Counted from the first letter of the stretch, positions 1 to 9,055 are shown. The stretch is DNA of 59,708 nt from Thiohalomonas denitrificans (GCF_900102855.1 NZ_FMWD01000013.1:1-59708); one strand, 5' to 3'. The notes: a model not told the origin generated them from the sequence alone. A program made the numbers and translations.

Positions 1-211
1 TGAATACAACTGGCACCGCCCCCATGCCAGTCTGGATTACAAGCCTCCGGTCAGCCGGTTGGGACTTTCCGTGAACAACCTTATGGGTTTACACAGCTAG
101 CTGTCAGTTGGAGGTAGCAAAGAACAAAAGACGGCGGATTGTTCTGGGGCGCGAATGTTCTGTAGAAAATTGGATTAAACTAAACCGTTCCATACTCTGC
201 CAGCCAACTAG

Positions 212-571
212 CTACGCAACGCACTGCCTCCCTTGGCAATCGCAAAATCTATGGGGTTTTTCCGTCAAATACTGGACTGCTATTGCTTCGAAGTGGCCAT
301 GCATCCGCACGCGTTGAATCGGAAAAATGCTGTGTAGATAGGAGTAGCACATCATTATTTCCCCTGGCTCCTCAAGCAGTCGGTCTTGGGTATCTCGGGA
401 GACATGCCAATTATCGAGTATGTGTTTCGCCATTTTGATAGCATTCGCACGCGGGATGACCACGGCGGCATTTTCTGACGCGCTATTTAGTTCGGAAGGA
501 AGCCGCCACCCGAACGCCCTCCATTCGCCAACGGAGCCTACTTCAATCAATTCTTTTGACTTGAACCCCAT
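212..571 (-). CDS. Hypothetical protein downstream of Xre regulator
   Basis: This encodes a 119-residue protein that I do not recognise. It lies 51 bp downstream of the Xre-type regulator on the same strand, so the two may be co-transcribed. The sequence has no signal peptide or membrane segment. The C-terminus is cysteine- and histidine-containing (FCDCQGRQC). A regulator followed by a small unknown gene near a transposon end is the typical arrangement of a toxin-antitoxin or cargo module, but no toxin family can be named. The start is the ATG at 571, with no strong ribosome binding site. Confidence 0.4.
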   Translation of the reverse strand: MGFKSKELIEVGSVGEWRAFGWRLPSELNSASENAAVVIPRANAIKMAKHILDNWHVSRDTQDRLLEEPGEIMMCYSYLHSIFPIQRVRMHGHFEAIAVQYLTEKPHRFCDCQGRQCVA

Positions 572-622
572 TCGTACCTGTCCCTTATTGTGCGCGGGGT
601 GCCCGCCTATTGAGCGGAGACC

Positions 623-934
623 CTAAAGTTTCTTTTTACGATTTCTACGTGCTGCTCGTTTGCGCTCCGGTAGCGGCTCTTCAAAGAGAGCCTCAGCATC
701 AGTAGGTGCAAGGAGATCATCCAAATCCTTAAGCTTTCCCGCCAACCATAGCGTACGTACAAGAACACCAAGCGTGGCTCGGGGATCTCCTTTCTCGAGT
801 CGCAGGTATGTCGGTGCAGACACACCAACACGGGCTGCGAAATCAACGACAGGCTCTTTGTTGACTCGCCAGCGCTGAATCCTTTCGGACAATCGGTCTA
901 ACGTCTCTTGTTCTTGGTCTGTAAGTGCAAACAT
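623..934 (-). CDS. Xre/HipB-like helix-turn-helix regulator
   Basis: The protein (about 103 residues from the ATG at 934) contains a helix-turn-helix of the Xre type: the segment DFAARVGVSAPTYLRLEKGD is the recognition-helix region, followed by a C-terminal basic tail (RKRAARRNRKKK). A TTG at 970 would add twelve residues; neither start has a clear ribosome binding site. HipB-like antitoxins have this size and fold, and the gene sits next to an unknown small gene at the edge of a mobile element. It probably represses its own operon. No HipA-type kinase is present in the visible part. Confidence 0.6.
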   Translation of the reverse strand: MFALTDQEQETLDRLSERIQRWRVNKEPVVDFAARVGVSAPTYLRLEKGDPRATLGVLVRTLWLAGKLKDLDDLLAPTDAEALFEEPLPERKRAARRNRKKKL

Positions 935-1162
935 ATTTTTTATTATGGGTCGAATTGCGCTGTAATTCAAAAGAAAACGCTAGTTAAGTCGGGTCGGTCT
1001 GATTGTGGGACGACTGCGGGATATAGACGCGGAGAGTCGAGGACTTTGCTTTTGATGAAGCCGGTTACCGTTCTGCTGAACCGTTGGCTGGCAGTCGTCA
1101 CTAAGCCCTCGATGTGGAACGAGGCCGCTGAAGAGTAGATAATTGGAACGAGGAGAACCCCC

Positions 1163-1372
1163 GTGAGCTATAAAACATTTATCTTCCGCAAAAAGTATCT
1201 CCCGCGTGGGTCGGTGGTGCCGGGGAATGAGGAGCTTTCCCAAGAGGAACAGCTCCGAAAGGCCTTCAAAGCCGCGAGAGAGGTCCACGAGGGAATTTTT
1301 GTACCGGTCTACCGGGTCCACCATTCTGCTGTCGAAAAAGATGATGAGGTAGAGCAGAGACAGATTACCTAA
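1163..1372 (+). CDS. Small hypothetical protein
   Basis: A 69-residue charged protein starts at GTG 1163, with a good ribosome binding site (AGGAG, 1151-1155) eight bases upstream. I recognise no family. It has no signal peptide or membrane segment. It is followed 76 bp later by a second small gene on the same strand, and both are inside the element that disrupts comM. The ribosome binding site is the main argument that it is real. Confidence 0.45.
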   Translation: MSYKTFIFRKKYLPRGSVVPGNEELSQEEQLRKAFKAAREVHEGIFVPVYRVHHSAVEKDDEVEQRQIT

Positions 1373-1448
1373 GTGGTAATCCCAAAAAAATAACCTAGAG
1401 GTTGAGTTTATCGTTTCAGCTCTTGCTCAGAACACAAGGTGCCAGAGA

Positions 1449-1625
1449 ATGACAATGACGCGACGTGAAGAATTACAGCAGCTGATGAGGGAAAACCTGG
1501 AAAAAACCCGTGCCGCCATCGGCAAGCCGGTGAAAAGTCAGATAATCGTCAGAAGCCGTGCGAAAGTGGTCGTGACTATGCCGGGTTTCAAGCGCAAGTC
1601 CCGAGCTAAACTTGAAACCGCGTAA
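1449..1625 (+). CDS. Small basic hypothetical protein (58 aa)
   Basis: ATG 1449 to TAA 1625 encodes 58 residues (starts MTMTRREELQQLMREN, ends KSRAKLETA). It is strongly basic with an amphipathic N-terminal helix, so nucleic-acid binding is possible. An intrinsic terminator follows 20 bp after the stop, which supports a real transcription unit with the gene at 1163. No family recognised. A second in-frame ATG lies two codons downstream. Confidence 0.4.
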   Translation: MTMTRREELQQLMRENLEKTRAAIGKPVKSQIIVRSRAKVVVTMPGFKRKSRAKLETA

Positions 1626-1645
1626 CCGCTCCCCCCAAACAGCAC

Positions 1646-1670
1646 AACCCCGTTTGAGTGGGGTTTTTTC
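1646..1670 (+). terminator. Rho-independent terminator
   Basis: AACCCC (1646-1651) pairs with GGGGTT (1660-1665) around an eight-base loop and runs into a T-rich tract. It lies just after the 58-residue gene and before the transposon end. Confidence 0.75.
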
Positions 1671-1694
1671 TTCCCATCTTCCCTTGCGCCCAAG

Positions 1695-2642
1695 TTAGGC
1701 GGCTCCCACTTGCAACGTTGCGGTACGGGCAGTGCCTGGCACGTTGCTATCCCTGCAACTTCTTTTGTTTATTTGCAATATCTTCTGTAATTCACACCCG
1801 CCACCGACGAGTGCAACGCCCGATGCGGTATGGTGCGGCGATCGAAAAGGGCGGATTCCCCAGCGCTCGGGGATGAAGCCCTGGTCGCTGATCGAGGCCA
1901 GGGCGGCACTCTCCACCGCCTCGTCTTCCGTCATGGGTGGAAGAATACCGGGCAGGCGCTCCGCGAGCATGGTTTTGCCGGTGCCCGGGGGGCCCGTCAT
2001 GAGCAGCGAGTGTCCCCCGGCTGCGGCGATCTCCAGCACACGTTTGGCCTGGTGCTGTCCCCGCACGTCGGCGAGATCCGGAAGGTCCGGTGGGACTTCA
2101 CTGATCATGGCCTCCGCTAGCGGCAGTGGATTCTGGCCACGCAGGTGGGCACAGACCTCCAGCAGATGGGGTGCGCCGATAATTCGGGCATCCTTGACCA
2201 GAGCGGCTTCGCTGGCATTTTCCTCGGGAAGAATCAGCGAACGTTCGGCCCGGCGTGCCTGAAGGGCCGTGGGCAACGCGCCGCGAATAGGCCGCAGCGC
2301 GCCGGAGAGGGCCAGCTCGCCGACAAATTCATAGGTTCTTAGTACCTCGGCCGGGAGTTGGCCCGAGGCCGCGAGTATGCCGATGGCGATCGGCAGATCG
2401 AAGCGGCCGCCCTCCTTGGGCAGATCAGCCGGTGCAAGATTGACGGTGATGCGGCGGGCGGGGAATTCGAAACCGGCGGTGGCGAGCGCACCGCGGACGC
2501 GGTCCTTGCTCTCCTTCACCGCAGCCTCCGGCAGTCCCACGGTGGAGAGCGATGGCAAGCCACCACCCAGATGGACTTCCACAACGACTTCCGGGGCGTC
2601 GATCCCGACGCCGGCCCGGCTGTAGACGACAGCGAGCGACAT
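1695..2642 (-). pseudogene. comM: comM (YifB, Mg-chelatase-like AAA+ ATPase), interrupted by the mobile element
   Basis: ComM/YifB is a hexameric AAA+ helicase that promotes branch migration during natural transformation. The ATG at 2642 gives the family N-terminus (MSLAVVYSRAGVGIDAPEV), then the N-terminal domain and the Walker A loop GPPGTGKTM near residue 220. The chelatase-type motif FRSPHHTASGVALVGGG is present and the frame stops being ComM-like exactly there. From 1796 down, 33 codons encoded by the inserted element follow before a stop at 1695. About 282 of some 500 residues remain, so Walker B, sensor and C-terminal zinc-binding parts are lost. The protein should be inactive in DNA uptake recombination. 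Confidence 0.9.
1797..1801. repeat. Presumed 5-bp target site next to the element end
   Basis: CCCGC on the plus strand directly adjoins the element terminus ACA (1794-1796). If the other end lies beyond the window, the same 5 bp should flank it. Only one copy is visible here. Confidence 0.45.
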
Positions 2643-2790
2643 GGCCTTGGATTCCCTGGCTTGGCTTTGTGCCTCGGAGCCTAACAGAGTTTGCGGCTTC
2701 TGTTGAGCGTCGGGGCGACGAAGACAGTAACTACGTGGGAAATCAATGTTGATAACATAGGGCCACGTTTTCATGTAAGCGGGGGACGAA

Positions 2791-3774
2791 ATGCAAAGGA
2801 TTGGCAAGGCGGTAATCGGCGGGGCTCTTGTGATGGTACTGGCTGCTCCGTGCAGCGCTCTTGAACAAGCGGCTGTGTCCAGTTCCGATGGAAAGACGCA
2901 TCTAACCCTCGGTGCCGGGCTGCTCAATGGTGAATCGGGGGAGTACGTCTATGATGCAGACGGCAGTGCGTCCGGCATCGCGGGTTACAAGATTAGCGAA
3001 CTGCAGTGGGACCTCGACGACGTCCCGATGGTGGGTCTGGAGTTCACGCATGCGGTCAGCGATCGTTTCACCTTTGATCTGGCTTACTGGACTAATGCCG
3101 GTGATGGTGACAGTTCGATGGATGATTACGATTGGCTCTATGTGGGCCTGGACTGGAGTGATTGGTCTCACCACGACAATACCGAGGTACGGGATGTCAG
3201 CAGGTTCGATATCAGTGGTGACTTTGTCATCGATCGCTTCCAGTGGGAGAACACCGACCTCTACGCCGTTTTAGGGTATCGGTGGGACCATCTGGACTGG
3301 CAGGCAAAGGGCGGTGAGGCGATCTATTCGGACACCAACTTCCGTGACACCAACGTCGCCTTTCCGAATGTTCCGGTCATCTCCTATGAGCAGACCTATC
3401 AAACACCCTACGTGGGACTTGGCATACGCTCGAGAGGGATGTCGGGGATGACCAACATCACCCTGGATGCCAGCCTGCGCTTCAGTGACTGGGTGAAAGG
3501 TGAAGATGTTGATGTCCACCATTTGCGGGACTTGCGTTTCGAGGGGGAGGGCGATCGCGGGCGCTGGATGGCATTCGATTTTTCACTGGATTTCTCCCTG
3601 AGTGAGCGGTTTGATGTCGGGATCAGTTACAGCGCCACGGAATACGACGAAATCAAGGCGACTACGCTGATTACCGACCTGACTGACGGGAGCAAGACCT
3701 TCTACTCGGGGGATGCGGCGGGACTGGACCATCGCTCCAGCATGGTGTCGCTGGATCTGGGCTACCGGTTCTAA
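2791..3774 (+). CDS. Omptin-family outer membrane aspartyl protease
   Basis: The 327-residue product has a signal peptide (residues 1 to about 24) and ends in the outer-membrane signature YRF. It matches the omptin barrel (OmpT, Pla): the first catalytic pair is in MDDYDW (D112, D114) and the second in DVDVHH (D241, H243). Family landmarks such as KGGEAIYS..FRDT and QTPYVGL are present. Omptins are surface endoproteases with a ten-stranded barrel that cleave between basic residues. By my alignment the LPS-binding residues of OmpT (Glu136, Arg138) are not conserved (W165, H167), so activity control may differ. The gene stands alone between the broken comM and lemA. Start ATG 2791. Confidence 0.85.
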   Translation: MQRIGKAVIGGALVMVLAAPCSALEQAAVSSSDGKTHLTLGAGLLNGESGEYVYDADGSASGIAGYKISELQWDLDDVPMVGLEFTHAVSDRFTFDLAYWTNAGDGDSSMDDYDWLYVGLDWSDWSHHDNTEVRDVSRFDISGDFVIDRFQWENTDLYAVLGYRWDHLDWQAKGGEAIYSDTNFRDTNVAFPNVPVISYEQTYQTPYVGLGIRSRGMSGMTNITLDASLRFSDWVKGEDVDVHHLRDLRFEGEGDRGRWMAFDFSLDFSLSERFDVGISYSATEYDEIKATTLITDLTDGSKTFYSGDAAGLDHRSSMVSLDLGYRF

Positions 3775-3969
3775 CCCGGATACCGAATGCAGGGGGAGAT
3801 GCCCGGACAGCGCATAAAGGTTGATGATAGGAAAGTGCTCTTGATGAACTAGCCCCTGCTGTCATTACGAGCACCGTCCGCCGTTACGGCCTCGAATCAA
3901 CGACGCAACTTGTCATTGCGAGCCATACACGCCGCTGCGCGGCCCCGAATCCATAAAGAATGTTTAACT

Positions 3970-4153
3970 GTCATAGCGAGGAGCCTCAGCGACGAAGCTA
4001 TCTCGAAGTGCCAAGTACCAGATTACTTCGTCGCTGGGGCTCCTCGTAATGACAGGAGAAGAGGGCAAGTTCTTCAGGAGGAGCCCCAGCGACGAAGCAA
4101 TCTCGAAGTGCCGAGTACCAGATTGCCGCGTCGCTTAGGCTCCTCGCAATGAC
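3970..4153. repeat. Two copies of a GTCATTGCGAGGAG palindromic repeat
   Basis: 3970-4053 and about 4075-4153 are two hairpins with arms of the type GCGAGGAGCC..AGCGACGAAGC and GCTTCGTCGCT..GGCTCCTCGCAATGAC, around a loop containing AGTACCAGATT. A half copy lies at about 3912. Such repeats are common, REP-like, in many proteobacterial genomes. The arms of the second copy have diverged (GCCGCGTCGCTTAGG), so the two are not a recent duplication. Confidence 0.8.
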
Positions 4154-4165
4154 AGCGTGGGGTTT

Positions 4166-4237
4166 GAACCACGGGGAACACGGGGCGCACGGGGGAGAAA
4201 ATAACCCGAAAAATTTGTTTACCCCGTGGTTACCATT
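4166..4237. repeat. CCACGGGG-type dispersed hairpin repeat
   Basis: AACCACGGGGAACACGGGG begins at 4167 and a complementary CCCCGTGGTTACC ends near 4236. The same element, in varied form, is at 25074-25276 and 43128-43206. It sits between transcription units each time. Confidence 0.7.
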
Positions 4238-4363
4238 AGGGCCTGTGCAGCAGGTGGGGCTCGCTTCGAGGCATGGATTCCCCTGATGACCGTCGGTTGA
4301 TCGGTGCGGGAAAGCCGTGATAATGGGGGTATTCTTAAATGCAAATTATAAGGAAGCGCCACT

Positions 4364-4951
4364 TTGACCGAACTCCTGATTCTGCTCGGTATTGCCGCCC
4401 TGGTCATTGTCTGGGCCGTCGCCATCTACAACGGACTGGTCGCCCTGCGTAACCGGGTGAAGAATGCCTTCTCCCAGATTGACGTGCAGCTGCAGCGCCG
4501 CTACGACCTGATCCCCAACCTGGTGGAGACGGCCAAGGGCTACATGGCCCACGAGCGGGAGACGCTGGAGGCGGTGATTGCCGCGCGCAACCAGGCGCAG
4601 ACTGCGGCCGGCAAGGCCGAGGCCGCCCCCACCGATGCTGGCGCCATCCGCGAGCTGGCAGGCGCAGAGGCGGCCCTCGGCGGCGCGCTGGGGCAGTTTT
4701 TTGCTCTGGCCGAGGCTTATCCGGATTTGAAAGCCAACCAGAACATGGCGCAGCTCCAGGAGGAGCTGGCCAGTACCGAGAATCGTATCGCCTTTTCCCG
4801 GCAGGCCTACAATGACTCGGTGATGACCTACAACAACAAGCGTGAGTCCTTCCCCGACATGATCATTGCCAACAACTTCGCCTTCGACGAGGCTGAGCTG
4901 TGGGAGGTCGAGGAGCCTGAGGCCAAAAAGGCGGTAAAGGTCAAGTTCTGA
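4364..4951 (+). CDS. lemA: LemA family protein
   Basis: The 195-residue protein has one N-terminal membrane helix (residues 3-22) followed by the LemA coiled-coil domain with the hallmark [23 protein letters not shown]. LemA proteins are membrane anchored, with a helical bundle exposed, and commonly occur beside M48 metalloproteases; their role is not settled. The start is TTG 4364, with AAGGAAG (4350-4356) upstream. The M48 gene follows after 10 bp, so the two form an operon. Confidence 0.9.
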   Translation: MTELLILLGIAALVIVWAVAIYNGLVALRNRVKNAFSQIDVQLQRRYDLIPNLVETAKGYMAHERETLEAVIAARNQAQTAAGKAEAAPTDAGAIRELAGAEAALGGALGQFFALAEAYPDLKANQNMAQLQEELASTENRIAFSRQAYNDSVMTYNNKRESFPDMIIANNFAFDEAELWEVEEPEAKKAVKVKF

Positions 4952-4961
4952 GGAGAGGCGT

Positions 4962-6806
4962 TTGGATTTTTTCAGTGCACAGGACCGCGCGCGCCGCAAC
5001 ACGGCGTTGCTGGTCTTCTATTTTCTGCTCGCGATGGCGACGATTATCGGCTCGATCTATGCGGTGGTCGCCTTCGCCTCCTACGACGCCAAAACCAACC
5101 CGACGCTCTGGAATCCGGAACTGCTCCTGATGGTGGCGCCGGCAGTGCTGCTGCTGATCGGCGGCGGCAGCCTCTACAAAATGGCGCAATTGGCGGGGGA
5201 CGGGGCGACGGTGGCGGAGACCCTGGGCGGGCGTACCGTCAGCCGCGACACGCAGGACGCTCTCGAACGGCGCCTGCTCAACGTGGTGGACGAGATGGCG
5301 ATCGCCTCCGGCGTGCCGGTGCCGCAGGTGTTCGTGCTCGACCAGGAGCACGGCATCAACGCCTTTGCCGCCGGCAGTTCGCCCAACGAGGCAGCGGTGG
5401 CCGTGACGCGGGGCACTCTGGAGCGGCTGGATCGCGACGAGCTCCAGGGCGTGATTGCGCACGAGTTCAGCCATATCTTCAACGGCGACATGCGGCTCAA
5501 TATCCGTCTGATCGGTGTGCTGCACGGTATTCTGCTGCTGAGCCTGATCGGGCGGGCCATCCTTTACGGGGCGGGGCGCAGCCGCGGCAGGAATGCCGGT
5601 GGCGTGCTGGTTCTCGGCATTGCGCTGCTGATTGTCGGGTTCCTGGGGGTTTTCTTCGGCCGTTTGATCAAGGCGGCGGTTTCGCGTCAGCGCGAGTATC
5701 TCGCCGATGCCGCCGCCGTGCAGTTCACCCGCAATCCGGACGGGATCGGCGGCGCGCTGCGCAAGATCGCCGGCGTAGAGGACTCTCTGGTCCAGCACCC
5801 CAATGCCGAGGAGGCGAGCCACCTGTTCTTCGGCCAGGGCCTGAACTTCTTCCTCGGCCTGTTGGCTACCCATCCCCCGATTGACGAGCGTATCCGCCGC
5901 ATCGACCCGCGGCTCGCACCGGCTGCAACCGGCAGTGCAGGAACCGTCGGTGCCGGCGGGACGGGGATGGGGTTTGCCGGAGCCAACACGCTTGCCGTCG
6001 ATCCCGGACAGATTGCAAACTCCATCGGCACACTGGATGCCGCTCATCTGGAGTATGCGCGCGAGCTGTTGGCTGAACTCCCCGAGTCGGTCACCGACGA
6101 TCTGCATCGAGCCGAAAATGCCAAAGCAGTGGTATACATGCTGCTGCTCAGCGATGAGCCCTCCATCAGGGAAAAGCAGGAGAAGGTGCTGGCCAGGGAG
6201 GGGGAGGCACTGGCGCGGGCCGAGGCGCATCGCCCCTGGCTGACACAGGCGGGGCCGCGTGTGCGCCTGCCGCTGCTCGATCTCGCCTTGCCTTCCCTGG
6301 CGGAACTGCCGAAATCGGAGCGCCAGCCCTTTCTCAGCACGGTTAGTGCGCTGATCCGTGCCGATGAACGGGTGTCGCTATTCGAATATGTGGTGGATGC
6401 AGCGTTACGCCGGCGTCTCTTACCCAGGGAGAACGCGGTCAAACGCTCGCGCGACCCGCGCATTATCCGAGCCGATTGCGAGTTGCTGCTTGGGGCGCTG
6501 GCGAAAGCGGGCGCGGACGATGAGGCCGAGGCCCGCGCCGCCTTCGCGGCGGCCGTGGAGCAAGCGCCCCTGGACGGGCCCTTTTCGCCGCCCGAGGGCG
6601 GACTCAAGCTCGGCCTGCTGCACGATGTACTCGGTCGCCTGGTTCAAAGCCCCCCCCGCTTCAAACGGAAGCTGATCGAGGCCTGCGCCGCTGCCGTTAC
6701 CTATAACGGCAGGGTCACCGTTACTGAGGGTGAATTGCTGCGCGCGGTTGTCGAACGACTCGATGCCCCGATGCCGCCGCTGCTGCCCGGTATCCCTTTG
6801 AGTTGA
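4962..6806 (+). CDS. M48-family membrane metalloprotease (HtpX/Ste24-like)
   Basis: The 614-residue protein has two N-terminal membrane helices (about 15-40 and 47-68), the zinc motif HEFSH (H167, E168, H171) and the third ligand glutamate in RQREYLADAAA (E245), between which lie two further helices. The remaining 300 residues form a cytoplasmic alpha-helical extension not present in HtpX (about 290 residues), with no motif I recognise. It probably degrades damaged membrane proteins. The start TTG 4962 follows AGGAGAGG. It is co-transcribed with lemA; both use TTG starts. Confidence 0.88.
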   Translation: MDFFSAQDRARRNTALLVFYFLLAMATIIGSIYAVVAFASYDAKTNPTLWNPELLLMVAPAVLLLIGGGSLYKMAQLAGDGATVAETLGGRTVSRDTQDALERRLLNVVDEMAIASGVPVPQVFVLDQEHGINAFAAGSSPNEAAVAVTRGTLERLDRDELQGVIAHEFSHIFNGDMRLNIRLIGVLHGILLLSLIGRAILYGAGRSRGRNAGGVLVLGIALLIVGFLGVFFGRLIKAAVSRQREYLADAAAVQFTRNPDGIGGALRKIAGVEDSLVQHPNAEEASHLFFGQGLNFFLGLLATHPPIDERIRRIDPRLAPAATGSAGTVGAGGTGMGFAGANTLAVDPGQIANSIGTLDAAHLEYARELLAELPESVTDDLHRAENAKAVVYMLLLSDEPSIREKQEKVLAREGEALARAEAHRPWLTQAGPRVRLPLLDLALPSLAELPKSERQPFLSTVSALIRADERVSLFEYVVDAALRRRLLPRENAVKRSRDPRIIRADCELLLGALAKAGADDEAEARAAFAAAVEQAPLDGPFSPPEGGLKLGLLHDVLGRLVQSPPRFKRKLIEACAAAVTYNGRVTVTEGELLRAVVERLDAPMPPLLPGIPLS

Positions 6807-6810
6807 ACCG

Positions 6811-8796
6811 TCAGTACACCAGATTCATCACCACCATCATGACGATGAGGAACAGCACCGTCATGATGCCGCCGGCGCGCATGAAATCGGGGACACGGTA
6901 GCCGCCCGGCCCCATGATCAAGGCGTTCACCTGATGGGTGGGGATGAGGAACGAGTTGGAGGTGGCGATTGCCACGGTGAGCGCGAACACCGCCGGATTG
7001 GCGCCGACGCCGATCGCGATATTCACCGCCAGCGGCACCAGCAGTACGGTGGCCCCCACGTTGGACATCACCAGGGTGAAGCCGGTGGCCAGCACCGCGA
7101 TGGCCAGCTGGAGCACCCAGATCGGCATGTCGCCCATCACCGTCAGCGACTGTTCGGCTATCCAGGCCGCCGTGCCGCTGGTCTCCACCGCCATCCCGAG
7201 CGGGATGAGACTCGCCAGCAGGAAGACGGTCTTCCAGCTGACGGCCTCATAGGCCTCCTCGATACTCAGCACCCTCGATAGAATCATGCCGATGGCGCCG
7301 GTCAGCAGGGCCACCGAGAGCATCAGGTCGCTGAACAGGATCAGCCCCAGGGCGACGCCGAAGAAGCCCAATGCCCAGCCGACCTTGTGCGGTCGCGACT
7401 CCTCGTGCGGGTACTCCGTGGTCACCACCACGAAATCGCGATCCTTTTCCAGGCGCGCCAGGGCATCCCAGGCAGTGTGGACTACCAGGATGTCCCCCGG
7501 TTGCAGGGACATATCCCGGATACCATCCCCTTCACGGAACACCTCGCCGCCGCGATTCAGGGCGACCATGGAGAGGCCGTAGGTTTTTCGCAGCCAGACA
7601 TCGCGGGCCGATTTGCCCAGCAGTGATGAGCCGGGAGGGATCACCACTTCGCCGATGCCGGCCTGGCTTGGAGAGAGCAGCTCGGCGAAGGTTTCCAGAT
7701 CATTGCGAACCTCGAGCCGGAAGTGCTCCACGAACCCCCGTGTGTGCTCCGGAGAGGCGAGGACGCCCAGCACGCTGCCGGCCTGGATGCCGACATCCCG
7801 GGCGAGCCCGCCGGGGCCGATGCGCAGGTCATCACTGCCGTGTAGCGCACCGATGACGCGTATGCCGAAGCGACTCTCCACATCATCCAGCAGCTTGCCC
7901 ACCAGCGGGCTCTCTGTCGGTACCACCACCTCCCACAGCTCGTAGTCGATACCGTAGGTCTCGCGGAAGTAGTCCATGGTGTTGGTGGCCTTCGTCCCCT
8001 CGGTCCGGGTCACCGGCAGTACGAAGCGGCCGGCAATAATGAAATAGAGGATACCCGTGGCAATCAGCGCCAGACCCACCGGGGTCACCGAGAAGAGCGA
8101 CCAGGTCTCCATCTGATGTTCGGGTGGGAGCGCCCGGTTCGACGTGAGCATGAGATCGTTGAGGAGAATCAGCGGGCTGGAGCCAACCATGGTCAGGGTG
8201 CCGCCAAGGATGGCGCAAAAGCCCATCGGCATCAGCAGTCGGGACATCGGCAGGCCCGTGCGGACGGAGATGCGGCTGACCACCGGCAGGAAGAGTGCGG
8301 CGGCCCCCACGTTCTGCATGAAGCTGGAGATGACGCCTGCGGTACTGGAGACGATAGGGATGACCCGTTTCTCGCTGCTGCCGCCGACCCGCAGGATAAA
8401 TCCGGCAACGCGACTCATCAGCCCGGTCTTGTCCAGTCCCGCCCCGATGATCATCACGGCGATGATCGAGATCACGGCGTTACTGGAGAAACCCTGGAAG
8501 AGCTGCGAGGTGTCAATCAATCCTTTTTCCAGCCCCATCAGCGGCGCGGCCAGAGAGGTCAGTCCCAGCAAAACCATCACGGTGGCCGCGGTCACATCCA
8601 CGCCGACGATTTCGAACGCGAACAGATAGATGGTGAGGAGCAAAAACGCCACCACCCAGGCGATTTCGACGGTAGGCACCAGGGAGGCCAGCCACAGCCC
8701 CGTTAGCGCAAAGATTCCGGCCGCTACCAGCTTGCCGACCGGTAGCGGTGATTCGCTGACTGTGGAGCTCTCGCTCGAAGTAACTGAAGGCTTCAT
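6811..8796 (-). CDS. SLC13-family permease with two TrkA-C (RCK-C) domains
   Basis: The 661-residue protein has an N-terminal half of about six membrane helices with the DASS-type loops (GFSSNAVISIIAV, SSFMQNVGAAALFLP), two consecutive TrkA-C domains at roughly 300-385 and 385-475, and a second set of helices with TLVMSNVGATVLLVP. SLC13/DASS carriers take up sulfate, dicarboxylates or similar anions with sodium; the RCK-C insertion is typical of the bacterial sulfur- and metal-oxyanion group. Substrate cannot be read from sequence. The start ATG 8796 follows an AGGAGATC site. It is convergent with the M48 gene (4 bp between stops). Confidence 0.85.
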   Translation of the reverse strand: MKPSVTSSESSTVSESPLPVGKLVAAGIFALTGLWLASLVPTVEIAWVVAFLLLTIYLFAFEIVGVDVTAATVMVLLGLTSLAAPLMGLEKGLIDTSQLFQGFSSNAVISIIAVMIIGAGLDKTGLMSRVAGFILRVGGSSEKRVIPIVSSTAGVISSFMQNVGAAALFLPVVSRISVRTGLPMSRLLMPMGFCAILGGTLTMVGSSPLILLNDLMLTSNRALPPEHQMETWSLFSVTPVGLALIATGILYFIIAGRFVLPVTRTEGTKATNTMDYFRETYGIDYELWEVVVPTESPLVGKLLDDVESRFGIRVIGALHGSDDLRIGPGGLARDVGIQAGSVLGVLASPEHTRGFVEHFRLEVRNDLETFAELLSPSQAGIGEVVIPPGSSLLGKSARDVWLRKTYGLSMVALNRGGEVFREGDGIRDMSLQPGDILVVHTAWDALARLEKDRDFVVVTTEYPHEESRPHKVGWALGFFGVALGLILFSDLMLSVALLTGAIGMILSRVLSIEEAYEAVSWKTVFLLASLIPLGMAVETSGTAAWIAEQSLTVMGDMPIWVLQLAIAVLATGFTLVMSNVGATVLLVPLAVNIAIGVGANPAVFALTVAIATSNSFLIPTHQVNALIMGPGGYRVPDFMRAGGIMTVLFLIVMMVVMNLVY

Positions 8797-9055
8797 GGTT
8801 TCGGAAAGATCTCCTGATTGACCGCGGATGCCCGCTCGACGGCGGGTGGACCGAGCCAGGCGAAAAATCCGTCTAGTTTAATGAAGTCGGCGCCTCCGGT
8901 TCAACGTGGAGGCCAATTTCAGGGGCTTGGGTGCGCGATTCCGGCCCGTCAGCCCGACACGAAACATGCCGAAACGTTCATTATCTGCAATAATGGGGGG
9001 CTACTCACGACCTTTGGTGGGGCTCTTCTTTCTCCGACATCAACCAGAAAAGTAC
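8797..9055. other. Divergent intergenic region between SLC13 and SulP genes
   Basis: The 259 bp between two divergent transporter genes must hold both promoters. I see no repeat, terminator or clear operator. Confidence 0.5.

Larger units (their letters stand above)
1..1796. mobile_element. End of a Tn7-like (AbaR/Tn6022-type) element inserted in comM
   Basis: The comM reading frame is intact from 2642 down to 1797 on the minus strand and is then lost. The first foreign bases on that strand are TGT (1796-1794), the usual outer trinucleotide of Tn7-like ends. The next hundred bases carry repeated TTGCA/GCAACGT motifs (around 1702-1716, 1738-1757 and 1770-1778), as expected of transposase-binding end repeats. 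The five comM bases next to the end are GCGGG on the minus strand (1801-1797), lying in Gly-Gly codons. AbaR islands of Acinetobacter duplicate ACCGC in comM, whose complement GCGGT differs only at a synonymous glycine position. The other end, the transposition genes and the rest of comM lie outside the window. The genes inside look less GC-rich than those to the right. The element type is inference; the disruption of comM is directly visible. Confidence 0.65.
3775..4363. other. Intergenic region with palindromic repeats
   Basis: No gene is visible. The region holds a partial and two full copies of a GTCATTGCGAGGAG-type palindromic repeat and one CCACGGGGAACACGGGG-type element, listed separately. 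The lemA promoter probably lies in 4240-4350. Confidence 0.7.

Noticed and set aside
8906-9055. N-terminal extension of SulP from an upstream start
   Set aside because: The frame is open, but the residues do not resemble SulP; the expected start is at 9056.
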